In this document: positions 47,597-55,669 of the stretch, one piece after another
How the letters are laid out: each line of letters begins with the position of its first letter
How positions within the stretch are numbered: the first letter of the stretch is position 1
DNA from: Nitrospira sp.
GTDB lineage: Bacteria > Nitrospirota > Nitrospiria > Nitrospirales > Nitrospiraceae
DNA: 62,341 nucleotides
Direction: 5' to 3'
Assembly: GCA_005116815.1 (NCBI GenBank)
Contig: SWDR01000028.1
Coordinates: 85,310 to 147,650 of the forward strand
The notes under the pieces: model-generated
Databases searched by the model: none
What the model was told of the DNA's origin: nothing
What the model saw: the letters and a program-made list of their open reading frames with translations, nothing else
Program-made: the position numbers and the translations under genes

Positions 47597-48706
47597 ATGC
47601 CGATAACCAAGGCCAAGGCTCCCAAACGACCACGCAAAATACATGCGCCAACTGGTACACATGTCGCGATCATCGGCGCAGGACGTGGTGGCACAGCACT
47701 GATTGAAATCTTTGCAACGGACCCATTAGTGCAGGTCGTCGGCGTGGCTGAGGTCCAGAAAAATGCACCAGGTATCGCACTGGCCAAACGCCTCGGCATC
47801 CCTGTGACCCGCGATTACCGGAAGCTTCTGGATCTTGAACGGGTGGATCTCATCATTGACGTATCGGGCAATGCCAAAGTCTGGCAGTTACTCCAAGACT
47901 TTCACCGCATGGGTGTGACGATCATCGGCGGAGCCAGCGCAAAATTCATGTGGGAGCTCATCGAGGCTCGCATCCGCGCCACGGCAGAAATCGAAAAGAC
48001 CTTAAATAAATACCAATCGCTCTACCGGCTCTACGTCAAGGAAACAGGCGTTGCGGTGACGGAGGAGCGCACGCGCATTGCCTGCGAAATGCACGACGGT
48101 CTTGTGCAGAGTTTAGCCGGAGTGAACTTCAAGCTGGATCTGAGCCAGCAACTGATTCGAAAAGATCCGAAAGCCAGTCTGGCCACCTTGCGTGAAAGCA
48201 AAGCCCAGTTGAAACTGGCCATCCAGGAGGCGCGGCAAGTCATCTTCAATCTTCGGCCTCTCCACTACGATAAGATGGAGCTCCTCCCCGCCCTCACCAA
48301 CTACCTCACCTCATACGAAACCCAGTATCACATCAAGACGCAGTTCCGCGTATCCGGCGATGAACAGATTTTGTTTCCGCGCACAAAAATATTCCTCTTT
48401 CGCATTGTGCAAGAAGCCCTCAGCAACGTCGAGAGACATGCGAAAGCGACTCGAGTCACCGTGGAGTTAGACATTGACCCTGAACGGCTCCGAGTCACGA
48501 TCGGGGACAACGGCGTGGGATTCGATATGGACACGGTGCTACGTGATCCCGATAAGTGGGATCATTTCGGGATTCGAGGCATTCTGGAACGGGCTCGCCT
48601 GGTAGGAGGCGAGGGCAAGATCGATTCAAAGAAAGGGCGTGGTACGACGATCGTCGTCGACGTCCCGCTGATGAAAAAGGAGACGACAGCGCATGGAGAA
48701 GATTAA
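47597..48706 (+). CDS. NarL-type histidine kinase with N-terminal Rossmann-fold domain
   Basis: 369 aa, no transmembrane segment. Residues 20-125 form a dinucleotide-binding-like Rossmann fold: HVAIIGAGRGGTALIEIF with GxGxxG at 27-32, then VVGVAE, DLIIDVSGN and GVTIIGGASA. A short coiled coil follows. The HisKA_3 region has EMHDGLVQSLAG (His166), the N box is EALSNVERHA (Asn277) and the ATP lid is DNGVGF (304-309). It is probably a soluble sensor of NAD(P)(H), another nucleotide or an acyl-CoA (inference). Its regulator gene overlaps it by 14 bp. Confidence 0.88.
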   Translation: MPITKAKAPKRPRKIHAPTGTHVAIIGAGRGGTALIEIFATDPLVQVVGVAEVQKNAPGIALAKRLGIPVTRDYRKLLDLERVDLIIDVSGNAKVWQLLQDFHRMGVTIIGGASAKFMWELIEARIRATAEIEKTLNKYQSLYRLYVKETGVAVTEERTRIACEMHDGLVQSLAGVNFKLDLSQQLIRKDPKASLATLRESKAQLKLAIQEARQVIFNLRPLHYDKMELLPALTNYLTSYETQYHIKTQFRVSGDEQILFPRTKIFLFRIVQEALSNVERHAKATRVTVELDIDPERLRVTIGDNGVGFDMDTVLRDPDKWDHFGIRGILERARLVGGEGKIDSKKGRGTTIVVDVPLMKKETTAHGED

Positions 48707-49364
48707 AGTACTTATCGCAGATGATCATCGGGTCGTGCGTGAAGGGCTAGCCGCGATTCTCAAGACGAAAGACGACATCCTCATCGTGGGGGAAGCCCAG
48801 GATGGCATGGAAGCCGTCGAAAAGGTGAAGACGTTGGTACCCGACGTGGTCCTCATGGACGTCAGCATGCCCAGAATGGGCGGGGTCGAAGCGACCAGAC
48901 AGATTAAGCGCGAATTCCCTCACATCGGCATCGTGGCCCTGACCATGTATGACGAGCAACAATACATCTTTGATTTGGTACGAGCCGGGGCCACCGGATA
49001 TCTCTTAAAAGACTCCGAATCCTCTCAGATCGTCGCTGCGATACGCGCGATCTACAAAGGCGAATCACTCATCCATCCCTCGGTCGCGAGCAAGATCCTA
49101 GCGGAGTTCTCTTTAATGTCCCAGAAAAAGGGCAAGAAACCAGGATGGGTCGAGCACGATCTGACAGAGCGAGAGATCACAGTCCTACGGTTGGTCGCCG
49201 ACGGCAAGACCAACAAGGAAATCGCCAATAATTTAGATCTGAGCGAAAAGACCGTCAAGAACCATGTCCGGAATATTTTTCACAAGCTCCAAGTCTACGA
49301 TCGCACACAAGCCGCCATCCTGGCCATTCGGAAAGGCCTCATCGAATTGGACCCCCGACCGTAG
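48693..49364 (+). CDS. LuxR/NarL-family response regulator
   Basis: 223 aa. Receiver domain with acidic pocket D10-D11 and phospho-acceptor Asp56 (VLMDVSMPRMGG), then a GerE-type HTH (LTEREITVLRLVADGKTNKE). It is the partner of the preceding kinase. No target site can be proposed with confidence. Confidence 0.93.
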   Translation: MEKIKVLIADDHRVVREGLAAILKTKDDILIVGEAQDGMEAVEKVKTLVPDVVLMDVSMPRMGGVEATRQIKREFPHIGIVALTMYDEQQYIFDLVRAGATGYLLKDSESSQIVAAIRAIYKGESLIHPSVASKILAEFSLMSQKKGKKPGWVEHDLTEREITVLRLVADGKTNKEIANNLDLSEKTVKNHVRNIFHKLQVYDRTQAAILAIRKGLIELDPRP

Positions 49365-49665
49365 CTGTCGAAATCTTCACATGGAAGCCTGCCTGCAAGA
49401 CGAATAGTTTGCAGATATTCCTAGACCAACAAATCTCGAGTCATCCCTCTCCGCCATTGCCAACGACCACAGCTATCGACAGTCAAGGGACTGTGCTTTG
49501 CGCATTCCATGAAAAGTCACAGGTGTAATATTTATACAACGACACTTACAGCAAGCCTAGTGTCTATTTTAATGTTTAATAACAGCAGCTTATATCATTA
49601 TTTCATCAATGGAAATATCTGGCACACGAGTTGCTGATACCCCTGTGTAATTATTGAGGTGACCT
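49365..49665. other. AT-rich intergenic region upstream of lpxC
   Basis: 301 bp with no gene. It contains the short dyads ACAGTC/GACTGT near 49480-49495 and GACACT/AGTGTC near 49540-49563, and an AT-rich tract at 49560-49610 that probably contains the lpxC promoter. Confidence 0.5.
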
Positions 49666-50601
49666 GTGAGAGTACAGCAGACGTTGGCAAATGCGGTGAG
49701 CTGTTCAGGGGTTGGGCTCCATTCAGGACAGCCCGTTACTCTCACGCTCAGACCTGCTCCAGCGGATACCGGCGTGGTATTCGTCAACCGAAGCGGCAAG
49801 GGCGGAGCCTCTCTTGCTGCCTCCGTTGAGCATTTGGTGGCAACGGAACTGTGCACGGCGATCAGCGGGAATGGCTTTCAAGTCAAAACGATCGAACATA
49901 TTCTGGCAGCTTTAACCGGACTCGACATCGATAACGTATACGTAGAGGTTGATGCCACCGAAGCTCCCGTCATGGATGGAAGTGCGGGCTACTTCGTTCG
50001 CCTCATTCGCTCAGCTGGCATTGCTCCCCAGAGTCAACGGCAACCCTATCTGAAAATCACACGACCCCTTGAGGTCATAGATGGAAATCGACGAGTTCGT
50101 ATCGAACCGTCTGCGACCACGAAAATCACCTACTCTATTCACTACAACCATCCATTGATCCAGACTCAGACCTACGACTACGAGCACTCAGTTCATGCCT
50201 TCGAACGAGAGATCGCGGACGCCAGGACATTCGGCTTCATGCAGGAAGTGGAAGCTCTCTGGGCCCGTGGGCTTGGAAAGGGTGGCAGCCTGGATAATAC
50301 AATCATCCTTTCTCAGGACGGTATCCTCAATGAGTCAGGCCTGCGATTTACGAATGAATTCGTCCGTCACAAGATCCTGGACCTGATCGGTGACTTCTCC
50401 TTACTCGGCGTACCTTTTATCGGACATGTGATCGCGGAACGCTCCGGGCATGCAATACATACGCGCCTCGTTCAACAGATCCTGAACCATCCTGACAGCT
50501 GGGTATTGCTCAATACTGAGGAACCTGTTGCCGCATCTGAGCCTCGTTCGGCCATGGCTGCACCACGATTTGCATCGCTGGTGGCACTCCAGGCCTCCTA
50601 A
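49666..50601 (+). CDS. lpxC: UDP-3-O-acyl-N-acetylglucosamine deacetylase LpxC
   Basis: 311 aa. First committed step of lipid A synthesis. The GTG at 49666 is forced as start by an in-frame TGA four codons upstream. Motifs: SGVGLHSGQPVTL, TIEHILAALTGL and DNVYVEVDATEAPVMDGSA of domain 1, with zinc ligands expected in the EH and RHKILDLIGD regions. The C-terminal GHAIHTRL matches the catalytic His region. It shows the organism makes lipopolysaccharide. Confidence 0.96.
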   Translation: MRVQQTLANAVSCSGVGLHSGQPVTLTLRPAPADTGVVFVNRSGKGGASLAASVEHLVATELCTAISGNGFQVKTIEHILAALTGLDIDNVYVEVDATEAPVMDGSAGYFVRLIRSAGIAPQSQRQPYLKITRPLEVIDGNRRVRIEPSATTKITYSIHYNHPLIQTQTYDYEHSVHAFEREIADARTFGFMQEVEALWARGLGKGGSLDNTIILSQDGILNESGLRFTNEFVRHKILDLIGDFSLLGVPFIGHVIAERSGHAIHTRLVQQILNHPDSWVLLNTEEPVAASEPRSAMAAPRFASLVALQAS

Positions 50602-50691
50602 CTCCTATCCTTCTCAATGGAATTCTACTCGCGGTCTTGCCTCTACAGGCGAGATGATTCATAACGTGTGGTGAACGATCACGTGATTTAA

Positions 50692-50721
50692 CGTCGGGAG
50701 CAAGTGGCCTTGCTCCCGACG
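50692..50721. terminator. Bidirectional hairpin terminator
   Basis: A 13-bp perfect stem (CGTCGGGAGCAAG with CTTGCTCCCGACG) and a TGGC loop. It separates lpxC on the plus strand from the minus-strand micro-ORF and HARE-HTH gene. Confidence 0.75.
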
Positions 50722-50739
50722 CTAGAATCAAGGCGGGGA

Positions 50740-50787
50740 CTACTTCTTCTTCTTCTTTGCTGCTTTCTTCGTCGCCAAGACTCTCAC
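50740..50787 (-). CDS. Possible lysine-rich micropeptide
   Basis: 15 codons from GTG 50787, or 12 aa from TTG 50778, which has a G-rich ribosome-like tract (AAGGGGGGTGAG) four bases upstream. The product is nearly all Lys and Ala (ATKKAAKKKKK), like the basic tails of bacterial histone-like proteins. It lies 40 bp after the HARE-HTH gene and just before the terminator. It could be a real micro-ORF or a chance frame. Confidence 0.3.
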   Translation of the reverse strand: MRVLATKKAAKKKKK

Positions 50788-50827
50788 CCCCCTTCGTGTC
50801 TTTTAAGGTCTAACTGGCCCAGACGCA

Positions 50828-51337
50828 CTACACTGCGTGGATCAAGGCTTCTTCCAATGCCTCAAACGTATTCGGACCCACTTTCCTGAACCGCTTATCG
50901 CGCTTCAAAGATGTTGCGACAGATGTCAACGGGGTCTTCCCCTTAATCTGGAGACCCCCTTCGACCAATCGTTGCACAAGTTCTTTTGCATGCATCGACC
51001 GGTTCGCCTCACGGAGCATTTCGTACGCGGCTTCCGAGACACTCTTCCCGGAGTACTTACTCCGGCCCATGAGGATTTCTCTCGACTGGTCCGTGACATC
51101 AGTATTAGGCCGTTGACGGCCGCCTTTTTCATCGGAGTAGAATTGGCTAGAAAGACTGGCGAGTTTGGCTTTATCGGCTTCAACGCGAAAGAGCGTTTCT
51201 GCCAATTCCAAATATTTTTTGATCGTGGCGATTTCGTCGTCCAAGCGACGACGTTTCTTTTCAAGTTCTTGCAGCCGGTTCTTGTACGCGCTAATTCGCT
51301 GCTCAAGACCGACCAAAATATCGGTGAGTTCTTCCAC
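50828..51337 (-). CDS. Coiled-coil protein with C-terminal HARE-HTH domain
   Basis: 169 aa with a GTG start behind a GGGGG site. Residues 5-60 are a charged coiled coil (LEQRISAYKNRLQELEKKRR). Residues 95-165 form a winged-helix of the HARE-HTH type (SVSEAAYEMLREANRSMHAK, then TPLTSVATSLKRDKRF and VGPNTFEALEE). This domain occurs in the RNA polymerase delta subunit, in restriction enzymes and in eukaryotic chromatin factors. It is probably a DNA- or polymerase-associated regulator. Its promoter contains a palindrome at 51361-51395, consistent with autoregulation. Confidence 0.82.
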   Translation of the reverse strand: MEELTDILVGLEQRISAYKNRLQELEKKRRRLDDEIATIKKYLELAETLFRVEADKAKLASLSSQFYSDEKGGRQRPNTDVTDQSREILMGRSKYSGKSVSEAAYEMLREANRSMHAKELVQRLVEGGLQIKGKTPLTSVATSLKRDKRFRKVGPNTFEALEEALIHAV

Positions 51338-51360
51338 GAAATCGCCCCCAGGTGAAGCAT

Positions 51361-51395
51361 ACTTGCTTTATAGCATTGCTTGCAAAGCAAGTCAA
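51361..51395 (-). promoter_or_regulatory. Promoter with embedded palindrome for the HARE-HTH gene
   Basis: On the minus strand TTGACT (51390-51395), 17-bp spacer, TATAAA (51367-51372). An inverted repeat, ACTTGCTTT (51361-51369) with AAAGCAAGT (51384-51392), overlaps both hexamers, and CTTGC-AAA-GCAAG lies in the spacer. A protein bound here would block polymerase, so it looks like an operator. The start codon is about 30 bp downstream. Confidence 0.72.
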
Positions 51396-51592
51396 TAGGT
51401 AATGTTGCATTAGATGCTTGCATAGCTTGTTCGCTTTCAAACTGATCCATGCTATTAAACATGGCTCACGAAATATCCATACGCATGACAAGCACGCGAA
51501 CAAGATTCCGACATCTTGTACTGATTTTCCATATTTCAGAGGTAGTATTGCTCCACATTGCGGAATCCCACCCCATGTTATGATGCCGCCCC

Positions 51593-52411
51593 ATGACACC
51601 AGCACCCAGTGACAATATTTCACGCGACAGAATCATTTCTGTCGCGACGGATGCAGCCCGCCAGGCCGGAGCCGTACTCAGAGAATCCACACGTACCGGT
51701 TTCTCCATCGAACACAAGCAGATCATCAACCTCGTGACCGACGCCGACCACCGGGCGGAGCAACGCATCATCGACGTCATTCAAGAGAGCTTCCCAACCC
51801 ACTCCATCCTTGCCGAGGAGCGAGGGCTGACCGAACAATCCCCATCCCGCTATAAATGGATAATCGACCCTCTTGATGGCACGACCAACTTCGCACACGG
51901 ATTCCCCGCCTACTGTGTGTCCATCGGAGTGGAATGTGACGAACGTGGAATAATTGGGGTGGTCTACGACCCGACTCGGGATGAACTCTTCACCGCGCAG
52001 CTAGGCCAGGGAGCTCAACTCAACGGGGCGCCTATTTCCGTATCCTCCACGGACCATCTTGATCAGGCGCTCCTAGTCACCGGATTTGCGTACGACATCC
52101 GCGAAACCTCGAACAATAACTTGGACCACTTCACACGATTTGCGTTGAAGGTGCAGGGACTGCGGCGCACGGGAACGGCGGCCTTAGACCTCTGTTATGT
52201 TGCAGCCGGGCGATTCGATGGATTTTGGGAAGTGAAACTAAACCCTTGGGACATGGCGGCGGGGGTCGTCATCCTCCGAGAAGCCGGCGGAATGGTGACC
52301 AACTTTAAAGGTGCCCCCCTTTCAATCTATGAGCAAGAACTGGTCTCAAGTAACGGGGTAATCCATCAGTCCATGCTCAACGTACTCCGTGAGGGTCTAG
52401 CCCCGTCATAA
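51593..52411 (+). CDS. suhB: Inositol-monophosphatase-family protein (SuhB-like)
   Basis: 272 aa. Metal-dependent phosphatase motifs: LVTDADHRAEQ, LAEERG, DPLDGTTNFAHG and the C-terminal WDMAAGVVILREAGG. It could act on inositol phosphates, fructose-1,6-bisphosphate or adenosine 3',5'-bisphosphate, or serve as a SuhB-type rRNA maturation factor. Sequence alone does not separate these. Confidence 0.88.
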   Translation: MTPAPSDNISRDRIISVATDAARQAGAVLRESTRTGFSIEHKQIINLVTDADHRAEQRIIDVIQESFPTHSILAEERGLTEQSPSRYKWIIDPLDGTTNFAHGFPAYCVSIGVECDERGIIGVVYDPTRDELFTAQLGQGAQLNGAPISVSSTDHLDQALLVTGFAYDIRETSNNNLDHFTRFALKVQGLRRTGTAALDLCYVAAGRFDGFWEVKLNPWDMAAGVVILREAGGMVTNFKGAPLSIYEQELVSSNGVIHQSMLNVLREGLAPS

Positions 52412-52534
52412 AACTCAGCCCCGCCACAGATGGGCGAACAGCCTGGACCAGCCACTGGGGCCAGCTGGCAGATATACAGACCGAATGTTGATGCGGTATG
52501 ATCCTCGGCTACACATGTGAAGGAGATTGGCTCT

Positions 52535-52819
52535 ATGGCACGATCAACGCCTCCGTCAGGTCCACTGAACGGGAACCCACCCCAGGCGACAGGACCCGAG
52601 TCGCACAACAGGGATGTAGAACTGCTCCGAGTGCTCGTGAGCAGAAAAGGAACACAAGTCGATGCGCAATGGGCGATCCACCCCCAACTGAAACAAGATC
52701 TGCTGCCGACGGAATGGCAAGAAGTCACCGACCTTATGGCCAAGGTGACCGGTATCGTCGGCACGAGGTTTTCACAGGTGCTCACCCAGGCTGACCCAGA
52801 ACCACCCAGCAACGCCTAG
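52535..52819 (+). CDS. Hypothetical small protein
   Basis: 94 aa from ATG 52535 (AAGGAG nine bases upstream). The N-terminal 30 residues are Pro/Ser/Gly-rich and disordered; the rest is amphipathic helix (VELLRVLVSRKG; PTEWQEVTDLMAKVTGIVG). There are no cysteines. It is not recognisable as a RiPP precursor with an NHLP or Nif11 leader, although it lies near the radical SAM gene. Confidence 0.55.
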   Translation: MARSTPPSGPLNGNPPQATGPESHNRDVELLRVLVSRKGTQVDAQWAIHPQLKQDLLPTEWQEVTDLMAKVTGIVGTRFSQVLTQADPEPPSNA

Positions 52820-52904
52820 CAGCTCGCAGCGAGAAGTAACAGTTGAAGCGGTCTTCTTCCTGACCACTCGGATTCGGCCAGAACCGTTGACCAAGGAGCT
52901 CCCT

Positions 52905-53237
52905 ATGGACACCTACTATCATCCCCATGATCTGGGAAAGTTTTCCGATATGGGCAAGGGGAACAAGGATCTCTGGGACAAATTCATGGCCTACTACAGC
53001 GCCGTCTTCGCTGAAGGGGCTCTGACCGAGCGAGAAAAAGCGCTCATCGCCCTTGCAGTCGCCCACGCGGTTCAGTGCCCCTACTGCATTGATGCCTATA
53101 CGCAGGCTTCCCTTGAAAAGGGATCGAACATCGAGGAAATGACGGAAGCCGTCCATGTCGCCTGCGCCATCAGAGGCGGCGCATCTCTCGCGCACGGCGT
53201 ACAAATGCGCAATGTCACCGACAAGCTCTCGATGTGA
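52905..53237 (+). CDS. Carboxymuconolactone decarboxylase/AhpD-like protein
   Basis: 110 aa from ATG 52905 (AAGGAG six bases upstream). The CMD fold carries the redox motif CPYC (AVAHAVQCPYCIDAYTQ) and GGASLAHG. AhpD-like members act as disulphide reductases or alkylhydroperoxidase adaptors. From memory the sequence is close to the peroxidase-like proteins of arsenosugar synthesis clusters, but no ArsM/ArsS gene is present, so this is not asserted. It converges on the radical SAM gene, 21 bp away. Confidence 0.85.
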   Translation: MDTYYHPHDLGKFSDMGKGNKDLWDKFMAYYSAVFAEGALTEREKALIALAVAHAVQCPYCIDAYTQASLEKGSNIEEMTEAVHVACAIRGGASLAHGVQMRNVTDKLSM

Positions 53238-53258
53238 TGGGATCGATGACTCGGAGAA

Positions 53259-55118
53259 CTAGAGATAAGGATTTTCTGGAATGGCGAGCGTAAAATACTT
53301 GCCGCGTTCCTCGTAGAGAATTCTCGCAACCGTCAGGGCACTCAGCGCCTCTTCAATCTCCGCGTCACTGGTCGCAGCCTTGTTGGATCGACCGGCCAAC
53401 AGCGTGCGGATCTGGTCAGCGCTCTTGGCCGCTTCGTTACAAACCTCGATAATCCCCGCGGCAGGCCAATCAAAACGCCGCCTGATCGGTGCCTTTGGAT
53501 TCCGTCCATCGTAGACCGTGACATAATCCATCGCCTTCGAGTAATAGAGAAACGGCCGATCGCTTGACGCAACTAATCGCTGCCACTCCTGAACCAGGTC
53601 GACCAATTCTTGGTAGACCTCTTGGTCCACCTGCCAATTGTCCAGTTCATACTCGAAGTCATAGGCAATCTTCTTCAAGTCCACCTGCCGAGCATCGTAG
53701 ACATACTCGTAAGGCGTCCCAGGTCCGGTGATACGGACACCGTATTCCTGTGGTTTAGTGTAATAAGGACTAAACCGCTCCAACCATAACTTGCCGGTCG
53801 ACTCCGGTGGATGCAGGTGAAACAGGGAGGGAATCAGCTCAATCTGCCGCCGGTAGTCCTCGTTCGTTTCTCCTGGAAATCCGAGCAGAATATTCCAGGA
53901 CACCGCGACATGATAGTAGTAGCTCCACTTGAGGCAGATGATATTCTGCATCGGGGTGACGCCTTTATCCATCGCCTGCAACTGATTGAGGCTCAGACTC
54001 TCCAATCCCGGCTGCATACATTTCACGCCTCCGGCAGCGAGTGTTCGGATCTGGCTCTTGTGGAGATTACTTTTCGTTTCGATGAATACATCGAGATCAC
54101 AATGGTCTGCCGCAAATCGACCGAAGAGGTTATCGACATATTTCATGTCGATGATGTTGTCCACCAGGCGAAATCTCGCCGTATCGTATCGGCTAGAGAG
54201 ATAGGCCATCTCCCGGGCCACTTGCTCGGACGATTTCGCCCGAAACTTCATGCTTTGTGCGTTCAAGCCGCAAAACGTACAGTGATGTTTTTCCCCCCAC
54301 CAGCAACCCCGCGAACCTTCATAGAGGAGAATACGATCGAGTCCCTGCGCCGAATCACCCAGCTCCGCGAGGAGATGGTAGTAATCGTCATAGTCCGGCG
54401 GCCCCATTTTCGCAAAATCCGTGAACAGTGACTGGTTCGGACTGAAGGCAATCTTCTCGCCCTCTCGGTATGTCACACCGCTCGGCACAGTCCCGGTCTT
54501 TCCTGTGAGGAGATAGCGAACCAATTCCGGAAACACCTCTTCCCCTTCCCCCACCACCACATGGTCGATGAAGGGAAAGGCTCGAAAATATTCCAGCCCC
54601 ATCTCGCCATCATAGTTCGCTCCACCGAAGACGATCGTCACGTCGGGGTAGAGGTCCTTGATGAGTTTCGCCATCGTCAAGCTGGCGACATTTTGATCGA
54701 ACGTGGAGGTGAAACCAACGACCTTATACTGCCCCCAATCGATGGATGTCAGGGCCCAGGTCAAGAACTGCGGTGCGGTCCTCGTCGCCATGTCTTCGAA
54801 GAACGAGGCCTGCTGCCCGCTCTCCTTGGCCACCTGCTCGAACACCGGCTTAAACAAGCGGGGATATTCGGCGCGCTTCGGATTGTCGCGGAACAAGAGA
54901 TAGGAAAAGAGCCATTCGCCAAACAGCGCCCGCTTCTCACAGATCATTTCATACAGAGGCACACCGATCTTATGGGCGAACCGGACATTCAGATGATGGC
55001 AATCGACGGGGATCCCCTTCGACTTGAGCAGCGCGGAGAGTGTGCCCAGTTGAATCGAAGGATACTTCGAGTAACTGAACGGCATATTGACGAGCGCCAC
55101 CTGGGCCTTATCGCTCAT
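53259..55118 (-). CDS. B12-binding radical SAM enzyme of the RiPP maturation type
   Basis: 619 aa from ATG 55118 (GAGG upstream; an earlier TTG is unlikely). The N-terminal half is a cobalamin-binding-like domain (VALVNMPFSYSKYPSIQLGT, VVGEGEEVFPELV). The radical SAM core binds a 4Fe-4S cluster through SRGCWWGEKHHCTFCGLN (CX7CX2C), typical of rSAM_ocin_1/TIGR03975 peptide-modifying proteins, including C-methyltransferases. The C-terminal 80 residues look like a winged helix. No precursor peptide, peptidase or exporter gene is seen nearby. Confidence 0.85.
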   Translation of the reverse strand: MSDKAQVALVNMPFSYSKYPSIQLGTLSALLKSKGIPVDCHHLNVRFAHKIGVPLYEMICEKRALFGEWLFSYLLFRDNPKRAEYPRLFKPVFEQVAKESGQQASFFEDMATRTAPQFLTWALTSIDWGQYKVVGFTSTFDQNVASLTMAKLIKDLYPDVTIVFGGANYDGEMGLEYFRAFPFIDHVVVGEGEEVFPELVRYLLTGKTGTVPSGVTYREGEKIAFSPNQSLFTDFAKMGPPDYDDYYHLLAELGDSAQGLDRILLYEGSRGCWWGEKHHCTFCGLNAQSMKFRAKSSEQVAREMAYLSSRYDTARFRLVDNIIDMKYVDNLFGRFAADHCDLDVFIETKSNLHKSQIRTLAAGGVKCMQPGLESLSLNQLQAMDKGVTPMQNIICLKWSYYYHVAVSWNILLGFPGETNEDYRRQIELIPSLFHLHPPESTGKLWLERFSPYYTKPQEYGVRITGPGTPYEYVYDARQVDLKKIAYDFEYELDNWQVDQEVYQELVDLVQEWQRLVASSDRPFLYYSKAMDYVTVYDGRNPKAPIRRRFDWPAAGIIEVCNEAAKSADQIRTLLAGRSNKAATSDAEIEEALSALTVARILYEERGKYFTLAIPENPYL

Positions 55119-55160
55119 CTGCTGCCTCGTGGGTTCATGACACAACTATCTGACATGGGA

Positions 55161-55511
55161 TTAACTGGAGGATGCGCGAAACGATTGAAATTCGCGATCG
55201 GCTTTCGCGGCCATAAAGAAATCGCTCTCGGTCAAGCCATTGATCTTGTGTGTCCAAATCTCGACCTTGCATTTACCCCAGGCGAGATAAAGGTCGGGAT
55301 GATGACCTTCCGCCTCTGCTATTGCGCCCACCTTGTTCACATAGGCCAGGGCCTGAGCGAAATCTGTAAACGTATACAACCGCTCAAGATGGCCGGCTTG
55401 GTTCATCGACCAGCCCCGCCCGAGTTCTTTCAGAAGAGCCTGCGCACGATCCGCCGGTACCGGCGGCACCCCACCACGACAGGGAATACATTGGTTATCG
55501 GCAAGGCCCAT
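55161..55511 (-). CDS. phhB: Pterin-4a-carbinolamine dehydratase
   Basis: 116 aa from ATG 55511 (GGAGGTG five bases upstream). The PCD family is recognised by the GHHPDLYLAWGKCKVEIWTH motif (catalytic His pair and distal His). It recycles 4a-hydroxy-tetrahydropterin or acts in molybdopterin-related metabolism in organisms lacking phenylalanine hydroxylase. It precedes the radical SAM gene by about 40 bp on the same strand. Confidence 0.92.
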   Translation of the reverse strand: MGLADNQCIPCRGGVPPVPADRAQALLKELGRGWSMNQAGHLERLYTFTDFAQALAYVNKVGAIAEAEGHHPDLYLAWGKCKVEIWTHKINGLTESDFFMAAKADREFQSFRASSS

Positions 55512-55669
55512 GGCACCACCTCCAGGTAAGGGAATCCCTTCCACCGCACATTCACTCCCAGCACGGTATTCTAAAGGGGCTTCGGCAGGAAGGGCAAGGC
55601 GGGGAAAGGGAGAGACCAGGATACACGACGGGCTTACTTCCCAGGGATCGCTCTCTGTGTTAGGGAACA

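Noticed and set aside
50837-51355. 172-codon plus-strand frame opposite the HARE-HTH gene
   Set aside because: The minus-strand frame has a recognisable domain, promoter and ribosome site; the plus-strand frame has none of these.
52905-55118. Arsenosugar biosynthesis cluster
   Set aside because: The AhpD-like protein recalls that pathway, but the adjacent radical SAM protein is of the RiPP type and no arsenic methyltransferase is present.
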